A stretch of DNA of 7,936 nucleotides from an uncultured Pseudobdellovibrionaceae bacterium (GCA_937900305.1 CALCCV010000016.1:1-7936), one strand, 5' to 3'. Numbered from the stretch's first letter, positions 1-6,742 are shown. Numbers and translations are program-made. Notes: generated by a model from the sequence alone, not told the origin.

Positions 1-520
1 TGGAGAAATATGCGGACGAGGAGCTTTTATTTCTTTTTCGATAAGATCAAGTATTGTCATTCGTGCTACCTTTGCCTTTTCAAATGCTTCTTTGAGGATT
101 TCAAGTGGAACTCCATCAACTTTCACATCCATTTGAATTGCTGTGATTCCTTGTCGTGTTCCTGCAACTTTAAAATCCATATCACCATGATGATCTTCTG
201 GTCCTTGTATATCCGTGAGAACTTTGTATTCATATTTATTTTTTCCAAAAAGCTTGCCGACGATTCCTGCTTTTGCTTCACGCATCATGAGTCCAGATGC
301 AATTCCAGCTACCGGTGCCTTGATTGGAACTCCAGCATCCATAAGTGCAAGTGTCGACCCACAGACAGATCCCATTGATGTTGATCCGTTTGATGAAAAT
401 GCTTCAGATACGATTCGAATAGTATATGGGAATGAGAGTCGAGTTGGAATCACTGGTAGAAGGGCTTTCTCTGCCAGCGCACCATGCCCGATCATTCTTC
501 TGTTCGTTCCGCCGATTCGT
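1..520 (-). other. Compositionally foreign 3' segment of pnp (boundary about 470-560)
   Basis: By hand count, bases 1-480 are about 42% GC, against about 51% in 481-720. Read as pnp codons, the segment downstream of about 475 uses GCA for 11 of 14 Ala, GGA for 11 of 14 Gly and CCA for about 7 of 10 Pro. It has no TTG among 12 Leu codons (CTT and CTC dominate). Upstream in the same gene TTG is the favourite Leu codon (at least 17), Ala is mainly GCG/GCT/GCC and Pro mainly CCG. The first AGA Arg codons appear as a pair at 496-501. The encoded protein, with LTDIQGPEDHHGDMDFKVAG and LEILKEAFEKAK, looks to me like CPR/Patescibacteria PNPases rather than proteobacterial ones (recalled, not searched). 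The frame is not broken at the junction. It could be an assembly join or a real gene-conversion event. Confidence 0.75.
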
Positions 521-1698
521 CCCGTCTCGCCTGTTGAGAACGGAGGGAAGTTGTAATGCAAAAGAAAGCGACGTTTGATATTTCCAAGCAAAGCATCAAT
601 CATTTGCTCATCGTCGCCAGTGCCCAACGTCACCGTCCCCAAACACTGAGTCTCCCCACGCGTGAACAGCGATGAACCGTGAGCTCGTGGTAAAATACTA
701 ACTTCACAGCTAATGGGGCGAACCGTTGTCACATCGCGACCATCAACCCGAACTGCCCGATCTAAGATCGCTTCACGAGACAGTTTGTATTTCAAATCTT
801 CAAGGACTACACCCATTTCCTTTTTACGCACAGTCATCGTTTCTTTGTCGAGACCAGCCAGCAACTTTTCTTCACCGAGTTTCGCCGCTTTTCCATAAAG
901 AGCGTAGCGATCTTGCTTAATAACGGCGTTCAAGGCCTCTCGAATGGCTGGGCTTAAAAGCTCTTCAGCCTTAGCACGGAATCCCTCGTCCACTTGCGGA
1001 GCTTTAAATTCGCGTTTGGCTTTTGAACCAGATCGCTCCCGCAATTCATCTTGAGCATTCAAGAGCGGAATCAAGTTTTGGTGACCAAACTTCAAAGCCG
1101 CCAACACATCGGCTTCAGATACAAATTTCGCCTCTCCTTCGACCATCAACAAACCATTGCGAGTTCCCGCCACGATGATATCCATGTCCGATTTTTCCAT
1201 CTGTTGCGGAGTCGGATTGACAATGAATTGACCGCTGATGCGAGCCACTTGAACCGCAGCTGTCGGACCTTCAAACGGAATGTCTGAAATGTGCAGAGCC
1301 GCGCTGGCTCCGAGGGATGCCAAGATCTCAATCGGAAAAGCTCCGTCCGCACTCATCACCGTCGCCACAACTTGAGTTTCGGCGCGGTAACCTTCAGGAA
1401 ATTTCGGTCGAATCGGACGATCAATCAGACGAGCTGCCAAAACAGCATCGGTCGTCGGCTTGCCTTCTCGCTTAAAGTAACCACCCGGAATTTTTCCAGT
1501 GGCATAAAATTTTTCGATGTATTCGACCTGAAGAGGAAAGAAATCCAATTCAGATTGTTTCTTGTTAGAAACCGCCGTGACCAAAACCATATTGTTGCCG
1601 CAGCTGACAACCACAGACCCATCGGCCTGCTTTGCCATTCGTCCTGTTTCAATTGAAATCTGATTTCCACCAATCGAAGTTGTAACCGTCGTCTTCAT
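1..1698 (-). CDS. pnp: Polyribonucleotide nucleotidyltransferase (PNPase), 3' end outside window
   Basis: PNPase is a trimeric cytoplasmic 3'-5' phosphorolytic exoribonuclease that degrades RNA to nucleoside diphosphates. The frame opens at ATG 1696-1698, five bases after an AGGGAG Shine-Dalgarno (1704-1709), and stays open for 566 codons to the window edge. The first RNase PH domain (about residues 1-215), a linker and most of the second RNase PH domain are present; the C-terminal KH and S1 domains would lie outside. Active-site residues can be matched to E. coli numbering from memory: Arg400-Arg401 (398/399), His405 (403), the Ser439-Thr440-Ser441 phosphate site (Ser437-439, the middle Ser replaced by Thr), Asp502 (486), Asp508 (492) and Lys510 (494). 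About 14 extra residues lie between the phosphate site and Asp502. From about residue 385 onward, base composition, codon use and protein character change abruptly (see the separate entry), so this may be a chimeric gene. The family call is certain; the integrity of the gene is not. Confidence 0.95.
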   Translation of the reverse strand, partial: MKTTVTTSIGGNQISIETGRMAKQADGSVVVSCGNNMVLVTAVSNKKQSELDFFPLQVEYIEKFYATGKIPGGYFKREGKPTTDAVLAARLIDRPIRPKFPEGYRAETQVVATVMSADGAFPIEILASLGASAALHISDIPFEGPTAAVQVARISGQFIVNPTPQQMEKSDMDIIVAGTRNGLLMVEGEAKFVSEADVLAALKFGHQNLIPLLNAQDELRERSGSKAKREFKAPQVDEGFRAKAEELLSPAIREALNAVIKQDRYALYGKAAKLGEEKLLAGLDKETMTVRKKEMGVVLEDLKYKLSREAILDRAVRVDGRDVTTVRPISCEVSILPRAHGSSLFTRGETQCLGTVTLGTGDDEQMIDALLGNIKRRFLLHYNFPPFSTGETGRIGGTNRRMIGHGALAEKALLPVIPTRLSFPYTIRIVSEAFSSNGSTSMGSVCGSTLALMDAGVPIKAPVAGIASGLMMREAKAGIVGKLFGKNKYEYKVLTDIQGPEDHHGDMDFKVAGTRQGITAIQMDVKVDGVPLEILKEAFEKAKVARMTILDLIEKEIKAPRPHISP

Positions 1699-1703
1699 AG
1701 TTG

Positions 1704-1709
1704 CTCCCT
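1704..1709 (-). promoter_or_regulatory. Ribosome binding site of pnp
   Basis: The minus strand reads AGGGAG, then CAACT, then ATG. This is a good Shine-Dalgarno with five-base spacing. It fixes the pnp start at 1698, where the protein begins MKTTVTTSIGGNQISIETG, as expected for PNPase. Confidence 0.75.
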
Positions 1710-1748
1710 GGAAAAAAGCTGAAATTGAGATAGTGCCTGAAAAGCACA

Positions 1749-1794
1749 AATGGCCGCCACCGCGCAAAAACAAATGCGCAGCTCGCGAGCCATT
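1749..1794 (-). promoter_or_regulatory. Hairpins in the rpsO-pnp spacer, possible RNA processing site
   Basis: The 120-bp spacer between rpsO and pnp contains several inverted repeats. GCGCA (1762-1766) pairs with TGCGC (1775-1779) around an eight-base loop. AATGGC (1749-1754) pairs with GCCATT (1789-1794) and would enclose that hairpin. A perfect ten-base palindrome, GCTCGCGAGC, lies at 1781-1790 and overlaps the outer arm by two bases, so the outer stem and the palindrome compete. No run of U follows a strong stem, so this is not a convincing intrinsic terminator. In E. coli the same spacer carries the RNase III site through which PNPase autoregulates; a similar role here is inference from position only. 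Confidence 0.4.
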
Positions 1795-1818
1795 GAAGTG
1801 TGCAAACGAAAAGAAAGA

Positions 1819-2088
1819 TTATTTTCTGATTTCAAGTTCTTTGATGACTTTTTGGTAAGAGGCCAAATCTTTGGACGCCAAATAGTCAAGAAGGCGACGG
1901 CGTTGATTGACCAAAGTCAAAAGGCCGCGTCGGCCATGCACATCTTTCTTGTAGATTTGAAAGTGGCTTGTGAGTTGAACAATTCGCTCAGTGAGAAGCG
2001 CAATTTGCACTTCAGAGGACCCTGTGTCTAAGTCTGCTTTTTGGAACTTTTTAATGATCTCGGCTTTGCGCTCTTTATTGATAGCCAT
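1819..2088 (-). CDS. rpsO: 30S ribosomal protein S15
   Basis: S15 is a small primary 16S rRNA-binding protein that organises the central domain of the 30S platform and helps form intersubunit bridge B4. The product is 89 residues, the same length as in E. coli, and begins MAINKERKAEIIKKF. The family hallmarks are visible: DTGSSEVQIALLTERI, then HFQIYKKDVHGRRGLLTLV and RRRLLDYLASKDLASY. In the rRNA-contact loop the E. coli order D-H-H-S-R-R-G reads D-V-H-G-R-R-G here, so the usual Ser51 is Gly. An in-frame ATG at 2139 would add 17 residues, but the GGAGG at 2093-2097 and the conserved N-terminus favour 2088. The gene sits between truB and pnp, its common position, and the structured 135-bp region ahead of it suggests autoregulation by S15. 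Confidence 0.97.
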   Translation of the reverse strand: MAINKERKAEIIKKFQKADLDTGSSEVQIALLTERIVQLTSHFQIYKKDVHGRRGLLTLVNQRRRLLDYLASKDLASYQKVIKELEIRK

Positions 2089-2092
2089 CTGT

Positions 2093-2097
2093 CCTCC
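2093..2097 (-). promoter_or_regulatory. Ribosome binding site of rpsO, decides the start
   Basis: The minus strand reads CGGAGG, then ACAG, then ATG. This strong Shine-Dalgarno lies four bases before the ATG at 2086-2088. It would be internal to the longer reading frame that starts at 2139, so it rules against that start. Confidence 0.85.
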
Positions 2098-2109
2098 GGT
2101 AAATGTTGA

Positions 2110-2202
2110 GTTGTCGCCCTCGATAAGCTCTGAATTCAAAGCAACGGCCTTGAACCAGACACTTTGTACGTCATGGCTAGCTCGCTACAGAGAGTCGACA
2201 AC
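2110..2202 (-). promoter_or_regulatory. Structured rpsO leader, candidate S15-binding RNA
   Basis: In the transcript, three nested pairings fill the region before the rpsO ribosome binding site. The outer stem is GTTGTCG (2196-2202) with CGACAAC (2110-2116). A middle stem is CTCTG (2188-2192) with CAGAG (2128-2132). Inside is a hairpin TCAAGGC-CGTT-GCTTTGA (2136-2153), with seven pairs and a tetraloop. The hairpin stem contains a G-U pair next to a G-C pair, the kind of feature S15 recognises in 16S rRNA helix 22 and in several known rpsO leaders. The fold ends 13 bases before the Shine-Dalgarno. The pairings are seen in the sequence; S15 binding is inference. Confidence 0.45.
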
Positions 2203-2208
2203 CCAAAA

Positions 2209-2238
2209 GATCTACATAGGACGCTAGCTCGTGGTCAA
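2209..2238 (-). promoter_or_regulatory. Possible promoter for rpsO-pnp
   Basis: The minus strand has TTGACC (2233-2238, five of six against the -35 consensus), then 18 bases, then TAGATC (2209-2214, a weak -10). Transcription would start near 2202, which is where the outer stem of the rpsO leader begins. That agreement is the main reason to list it. The -35 box lies in the last codons of truB. E. coli rpsO also has its own promoter at this place in the operon. Confidence 0.25.
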
Positions 2239-3153
2239 GGTGGAAGATGGAAAAACGCGGCGTATGTGAATGCCTTTGTCTCGACTGCAGCCCACCAGCG
2301 CCAATAGATTCTGCGAGTCAAAGTCCTTGATCATCAAAAGTGGCGCTCGCTCAGGATCCAAGATTGGAAAAAGTCGAGACTTCAGATCAAACGACAATCG
2401 CCCACACAAAACTGCGTGTGATTCTCGCCCGTGAATATTCAGGGACGGACAGTGAGGCAAGGACTGATCTAATCGAATCAACTGATTCCACAACGCATTC
2501 CCCAGATTGAAGAACTCACTTTGCTTTACAGCTTGCTTTACAGAGTGGTGACCGCTCGAAAGCCGGCGCAGAACCGTAACGTGGCCACCCACACCCAGAG
2601 ATTTTCCCAGCTCATCGACCCAGCTGCGGATAAAACTGCCTTTTGAACATCGCAAGATCGCCCAACCACTGTCTCGCGAATGCAAACCGCAATCCACGAC
2701 GACGAAATCCATTCGTTTTTTGGGCCGCTCTGCCAAGACTTGGTCTTGACGAGCGTATTCGTAAAGCTTTTTACCCTGCACTTTTTTGGCTGAGTACATC
2801 GGGATATCCCATTCGAACTCACCTGACAGGGCGTGCATCACAGCCAGCGTTGCCGCTTCGACCAAGCCGGAAGTGTCTTTCACGGCGGTGACTTCGCCCT
2901 CGGCATCCAACGTGTCGGTTTGAACTCCTAATTTAAAATGAACTTCGTAGGACTTTTCGCCCTCCATCAGATAGTCACTCAAGCGAGTGGCCTGTCCGAT
3001 CAATAGCACCATCAACCCAGAGGCGAGGGGATCAAGGGTTCCCGCATGACCCACTTCCCGCGTCTGCAAAACCTTACGAGCCTGCGCCACCACGTCATGA
3101 CTCGTACACCCAGACTGTTTGTCCACCAAAAGAAGACCACTGTTTGTCATCAT
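2224..3153 (-). CDS. truB: tRNA pseudouridine(55) synthase
   Basis: TruB isomerises uridine 55 in the T-loop of nearly all tRNAs to pseudouridine and also acts as a tRNA folding chaperone. The 309-residue product is close to E. coli TruB (314). The start MMTNSGLLLVDKQSGCTSHDVV is the usual N-terminus, and GHAGTLDPLASG holds the catalytic Asp41. The conserved KSYEVHFKLGVQTDTLDAEG segment follows at about residues 87-106, and KGSFIRSWVDELGKSLG is the family's GTYIR-type motif. The C-terminal portion is less conserved and corresponds to the PUA-like tail. The ATG at 3153 lies three bases after the rbfA stop, with GAAGG about ten bases upstream; the adjacent ATG at 3150 is an alternative. The spacing points to co-translation with rbfA. 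Confidence 0.97.
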   Translation of the reverse strand: MMTNSGLLLVDKQSGCTSHDVVAQARKVLQTREVGHAGTLDPLASGLMVLLIGQATRLSDYLMEGEKSYEVHFKLGVQTDTLDAEGEVTAVKDTSGLVEAATLAVMHALSGEFEWDIPMYSAKKVQGKKLYEYARQDQVLAERPKKRMDFVVVDCGLHSRDSGWAILRCSKGSFIRSWVDELGKSLGVGGHVTVLRRLSSGHHSVKQAVKQSEFFNLGNALWNQLIRLDQSLPHCPSLNIHGRESHAVLCGRLSFDLKSRLFPILDPERAPLLMIKDFDSQNLLALVGCSRDKGIHIRRVFPSSTLTTS

Positions 3154-3156
3154 GGC

Positions 3157-3582
3157 CTAACCTTCAGTCGGCTTCTTCGTGGGTTCGACTTGAGGCTGCA
3201 GACCATGGAGCATTTTTTCGATATGCATGATTTTCTCAGATGAGTTGTCTTTGACAAATTCCAACTTGGGACAATAGCGCAGTCCCAATTGCCTGGCCAC
3301 GTTGCCTTGAATTTCGGTCACGTTGTAATTCAAAAATGCCAGCCACTTTTCCAAATTGGCATCACCACTCACAGCAATTTGGGCACTTCCATCGGCTGGT
3401 GAGGCGTCTCCGCCAAACACCGACAAATGCACTTTGCCGGCCCGAAGGTCGCCGGTCAGTTTAACCTGACCCACCGTTAAGAATCCTGGATATTCACCTT
3501 GATATTGATTGATCAGGAGGGTCGAGAGGCACTGTTGAATTTCTCGCTCGACCCTTAAAACTCGTCGTCCATCGTTCTTCAT
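3157..3582 (-). CDS. rbfA: 30S ribosome-binding factor A
   Basis: RbfA binds immature 30S subunits near the 16S rRNA 5' end (helix 1) and helps late maturation and growth at low temperature. The 141-residue product is slightly longer than the roughly 120-135 usual for the family. The N-terminal helix (RRVLRVEREIQQCLSTLLINQ) and the C-terminal motif LRYCPKLEFVKDNSSEKIMHIEKML are characteristic of the type II KH-like fold. The extra length comes from a Gly/Ala/Asp-rich loop around residues 58-75 and a short Pro/Lys/Thr tail. The start ATG overlaps the infB stop as ATGA, with no close Shine-Dalgarno, so translation is probably coupled to infB. The TAG stop is followed almost at once by truB. Confidence 0.93.
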   Translation of the reverse strand: MKNDGRRVLRVEREIQQCLSTLLINQYQGEYPGFLTVGQVKLTGDLRAGKVHLSVFGGDASPADGSAQIAVSGDANLEKWLAFLNYNVTEIQGNVARQLGLRYCPKLEFVKDNSSEKIMHIEKMLHGLQPQVEPTKKPTEG

Positions 3583-6500
3583 GGTGCCGTAGGTGCCTCT
3601 TTCAGAATTCGAGCTTTTTCTTCCTTCATAAAGGCTTCGATCACATCGCCGACCTTAATGTCATTGAAGTTCTCGATGCCGATACCGCATTCAAATCCAG
3701 AAGCCACTTCGCGAGCGTCATCTTTGAAGCGCTTCAAGCTGGCGAGTTTGCCTTCGTAGACAACCTTGCCATCACGAATCAAGCGCACACTGTTGGAGCG
3801 TTGAATTTTGCCATCGGAAACGTGGCAACCAGCCACCATTCCCACCTTGGGAACGGAGAAGGTGTTACGAACTTCGGCTCGACCCATGACCACTTCAATC
3901 ACATCTGGAGTGAGAAGTCCGGTCATTGCTTTCTTCAAATCATCCAACATTTCATAGACCACTGAGTAGGTGCGAATTTCAACGCCCGTCTGCTTGGCTT
4001 TCGACTGCGCCGAACTGTCAGGCCGCACGTTGAAGCCAACGATGAGACCCTTTGCCGTCTGCGCCAGTAGCACATCGGACTCAGAAATCCCACCCACCGC
4101 AGAGTGAATCACTTTGGCTTTCACTTCTTGGGTTGGCAGTTTTTGCACCATGCCCAGAATCGCTTCGAGCGACCCGTGAACATCGGCCTTGATAATCATA
4201 TTGAAGTCCTTCACATCACCCCGAGTGGCTTTCGCAAAGATGTCTTCCATTGAAATTTTCTTTTGATTAGCGAGAACTGCATTTTGCACCTTCTCGCGGC
4301 GAAGTGCCGAAACCTCAGCGGCCGTGCTCTCATCCTTAACGACGTCAAAGCGATCACCCGCACCTGGTGTGGACTCCAGACCCAAGACTTCAGCCGGAAA
4401 GCCTGGTCCCACCGCATCCACGCGCACGCCACGGTCGTTAGTCAACGAGCGCACGCGCCCTTTGACTCCGCCTGCAACAAGATACTGGCCGACCCGAACG
4501 GTGCCATCTTTCACTAATAGCGTAGCAACTGGCCCTTTTCCCTTTTCAACCTTCGACTCGATCACTACGCCAGTGCCCGACTTTTCAGGGTTGGCTTTGA
4601 GCTCTGCAACTTCGGCGACGAGTTTTATGCTCTCGAGCAATTCAGTGATTCCCGTGCGCTTGAGTGCAGAAACTTCGGCAAAGATCTGATTTCCACCCCA
4701 CTCTTCGGGAACAATTTCAAATTCAGTCAATTGTTGCTTAATGCGCTCAACGTTAGCACCTGGCTTATCAATCTTATTGATGGCCACGATGATAGGAACT
4801 TTCGCAGCCTTCGCATGATTGATCGCCTCTGCCGTCTGCGGCATGAGCCCATCATCCGCCGCCACCACAATGATGGCGATGTCAGTGACATTCGCACCGC
4901 GCGCTCGCATCGCGGTAAAGGCCTCATGGCCGGGAGTGTCCAAGAAAGTGATCTGATAGCCATCATCCAGAGACACCGAGTAAGCACCGATGTGCTGAGT
5001 GATACCGCCGGCCTCGCCCGCCGCCACTTTGGCTGAACGAATCGCATCAAGCAGAGAGGTTTTCCCGTGATCGACATGACCCATTACTGTGACCACTGGT
5101 GGTCGCGTAACAGTTCCTTCTTCTAAATTTCCAAATGCAAACTCTTCAACCACTTCTTCAGCGGTCCGTGCAACGTTGATCGCCTCCCAACCAAACTCTG
5201 GAGCAACAAGTGCAATTGTATCAAAATCCAAATCCGTCGACATCTTGGCCATCACACCACTTTTCATCAGCTGACTGACGACTTGAGATGCCTTCAACCC
5301 CATCTCGGCCGCCATATCGGAGACCTTCATGGTGTTGTTAACCTTGAGTTGGCGCTTGCTTGCCTTCGGCTTGGTGATGTTGGTTTTCATCGCCACTCGA
5401 TTCAACATTTGTTTCTTCTTGCGCGGCTGGAAAACCATTTCGCGCTTGCGGAATTCGACGGCGTTAAACTCTTCAACGACGCCCTCTTTTTCTTTTGCCG
5501 GAGCAACGACAGGAGTTCCTGCCATTTTTTTGCGTTTATCAAGCTCAGCCCGGCGGCGGTCATCATGAGTATTAACGCTATCGACTTCCACAAAAGTTGG
5601 CGGGGCCACGAAGCCCGCGCGCAAATTGCGATTCGCGCCAGTGCGCGGAGGCCCGCCGAACGCAGGTCGTGGCGCTCCACCTGGAGCACTGCCACCTGTC
5701 GCACCCTGAGGGCGCGGACCACTAAAACCACCGGTGCCACCACCAGGACGATAACCACCCTGATTTTGACTTGGCGGAGGCGACACACGCGACAAATCCA
5801 TGCGGCCAATGATGTTCTTCCTTTGCGGGGAAGGCTGGCTCGACACACCACTAGCACCCACAACCACCTCTTTTTTTCGACTGACGGCTGGGCGTGAAGG
5901 CTCTGCCGCAGGCTCGGGTCGAGCCGCCACAGGAGCCGCTGGAGCCGGAGCTTCCGCGCGAGGTTCGGGACGAGTCGCAACGGTCTCTGATTTCAATTCT
6001 CGAGTTTTTTCAGGAGCCGGCACTTCCACCGCCGGCTTTGGCGCGGCCTTGATGATAGTGGCGTTCGTCGACTTCGCTTCAGCGACAGGAGCTGCGGTGA
6101 CCTCCGGAGCCACAGCTGCGACGATCGGTTTCTCGACCACCGGCGGAGTCGGTTCATCCACTTCTGGAACATCTTCAGGCTCCTCGTCGACTTGCGCCAC
6201 GATGGGAATTTGTTCCTCGAGTTCATCTTCGTAAACCTCTTCCTCATCCTGCTGCTCTTGAGAGGCTTTGGCTTTGGCAGCCAACTCAGCTTCGATGTCT
6301 TTCGCCTTTCGACGAATCACAGAGGATTTGGCCGCTGCCGATTTGTCGACCACTGGTTCCGCAGCGACGACCTTCTTGGCGACTTTAGTCGCAGCCTTGG
6401 GTGCAACTTTGGCCGCCACCTTTCGCACGGGCGCACGTTTCGGCTTGGCGTCTTCTGAGCGACTTCCTCCCGACAAACGCACTTTGATCTGCTCCATCAC

Positions 6501-6623
6501 TTCGGGAGCGAGCTCAGACATATGACTTTTCACCGGCAACTGCCATTCGCGAATCTTGTCCATCAGCGCCAGTGGGGTCATGCCGATTTCTTTTGCAAAC
6601 TCAAACACCTTTGGATTGGCCAC
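3579..6623 (-). CDS. infB: Translation initiation factor IF-2
   Basis: IF-2 is the GTPase that delivers initiator fMet-tRNA to the 30S subunit and promotes subunit joining. The 1014-residue product is at the long end for the family. Residues 1-50 are an IF2_N module, followed by a Lys/Ala-rich stretch, an acidic block near 118-155, an Ala/Pro/Glu-rich linker to about 250 and a Gly/Pro/Arg-rich segment near 275-345. A second IF2_N module lies at about 430-480. The G domain follows, with GHVDHGKT at 515-522 (G1), GITQHIGAY (G2), DTPGHE at 562-567 (G3) and NKID at 616-619 (G4). Domain II and the C-terminal fMet-tRNA-binding domains fill the rest. The start is GTG, five bases after GAGGAG; this start gives the canonical MANPKVFEFAKEIGM. 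The stop overlaps rbfA. Confidence 0.98.
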   Translation of the reverse strand: MANPKVFEFAKEIGMTPLALMDKIREWQLPVKSHMSELAPEVMEQIKVRLSGGSRSEDAKPKRAPVRKVAAKVAPKAATKVAKKVVAAEPVVDKSAAAKSSVIRRKAKDIEAELAAKAKASQEQQDEEEVYEDELEEQIPIVAQVDEEPEDVPEVDEPTPPVVEKPIVAAVAPEVTAAPVAEAKSTNATIIKAAPKPAVEVPAPEKTRELKSETVATRPEPRAEAPAPAAPVAARPEPAAEPSRPAVSRKKEVVVGASGVSSQPSPQRKNIIGRMDLSRVSPPPSQNQGGYRPGGGTGGFSGPRPQGATGGSAPGGAPRPAFGGPPRTGANRNLRAGFVAPPTFVEVDSVNTHDDRRRAELDKRKKMAGTPVVAPAKEKEGVVEEFNAVEFRKREMVFQPRKKKQMLNRVAMKTNITKPKASKRQLKVNNTMKVSDMAAEMGLKASQVVSQLMKSGVMAKMSTDLDFDTIALVAPEFGWEAINVARTAEEVVEEFAFGNLEEGTVTRPPVVTVMGHVDHGKTSLLDAIRSAKVAAGEAGGITQHIGAYSVSLDDGYQITFLDTPGHEAFTAMRARGANVTDIAIIVVAADDGLMPQTAEAINHAKAAKVPIIVAINKIDKPGANVERIKQQLTEFEIVPEEWGGNQIFAEVSALKRTGITELLESIKLVAEVAELKANPEKSGTGVVIESKVEKGKGPVATLLVKDGTVRVGQYLVAGGVKGRVRSLTNDRGVRVDAVGPGFPAEVLGLESTPGAGDRFDVVKDESTAAEVSALRREKVQNAVLANQKKISMEDIFAKATRGDVKDFNMIIKADVHGSLEAILGMVQKLPTQEVKAKVIHSAVGGISESDVLLAQTAKGLIVGFNVRPDSSAQSKAKQTGVEIRTYSVVYEMLDDLKKAMTGLLTPDVIEVVMGRAEVRNTFSVPKVGMVAGCHVSDGKIQRSNSVRLIRDGKVVYEGKLASLKRFKDDAREVASGFECGIGIENFNDIKVGDVIEAFMKEEKARILKEAPTAP

Positions 6624-6628
6624 TCAGT

Positions 6629-6634
6629 CTCCTC
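6629..6634 (-). promoter_or_regulatory. Ribosome binding site of infB with GTG start
   Basis: The minus strand reads GAGGAG, then ACTGA, then GTG at 6621-6623. The strong Shine-Dalgarno with five-base spacing supports the non-ATG start. Moving to a later ATG would remove the conserved N-terminal IF2_N helix. Confidence 0.8.
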
Positions 6635-6680
6635 TAACTAGACTTCATCAATTCCCAAAAACAGGTCTCACTCGTTGATT

Positions 6681-6730
6681 TCTCTCAATGGTCTTTCTCA
6701 CTGACTCCTTGAGAGAGGGGTCAGTGAGAA
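6681..6730 (-). promoter_or_regulatory. Strong hairpin with a self-complementary downstream element, nusA-infB spacer
   Basis: In the transcript, TTCTCACTGACCCC (6717-6730) pairs with GGAGTCAGTGAGAA (6695-6708): 14 pairs, one of them G-U, around the eight-base loop TCTCTCAA. The whole loop is complementary to TTGAGAGA six bases downstream of the stem (6681-6688). No U-run follows, so it is not a typical terminator. It could be an RNase III site, an attenuation or pausing element, or a bimolecular pairing site. Six bases is probably too short to span a 14-bp stem as a simple pseudoknot, so the loop pairing may be an alternative to part of the stem. The pairings are seen; the role is inferred. 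Confidence 0.55.
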
Positions 6731-6742
6731 GAACCGCAGAGT

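Noticed and set aside
10..556. Two overlapping plus-strand open frames opposite the pnp 3' segment
   Set aside because: The opposite strand gives a continuous PNPase sequence with catalytic residues. The plus-strand products are Cys/Ser/Phe-rich or low-complexity with no recognisable domain.
2089..2139. A 17-residue N-terminal extension of S15
   Set aside because: The strong GGAGG and the conserved MAINKERK start at 2088 place the real start downstream; the extension region instead holds the RNA leader.
5283..5897. A 204-codon open frame on the plus strand opposite infB
   Set aside because: It lies antisense to the Ala/Pro/Gly-rich IF-2 linker, whose GC-rich repetitive codons leave other frames open. 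The product is Arg/Thr/His-rich with no recognisable domain.
5402..5980. A 192-codon open frame on the minus strand inside infB in another frame
   Set aside because: It is Arg/Leu-rich, overlaps the certain IF-2 frame fully and has no family features; it is a by-product of the linker composition.
6695..6730. An intrinsic terminator after nusA
   Set aside because: The stem is strong, but the transcript continues with AGACCATTG and no U-run, so classic termination is not supported.
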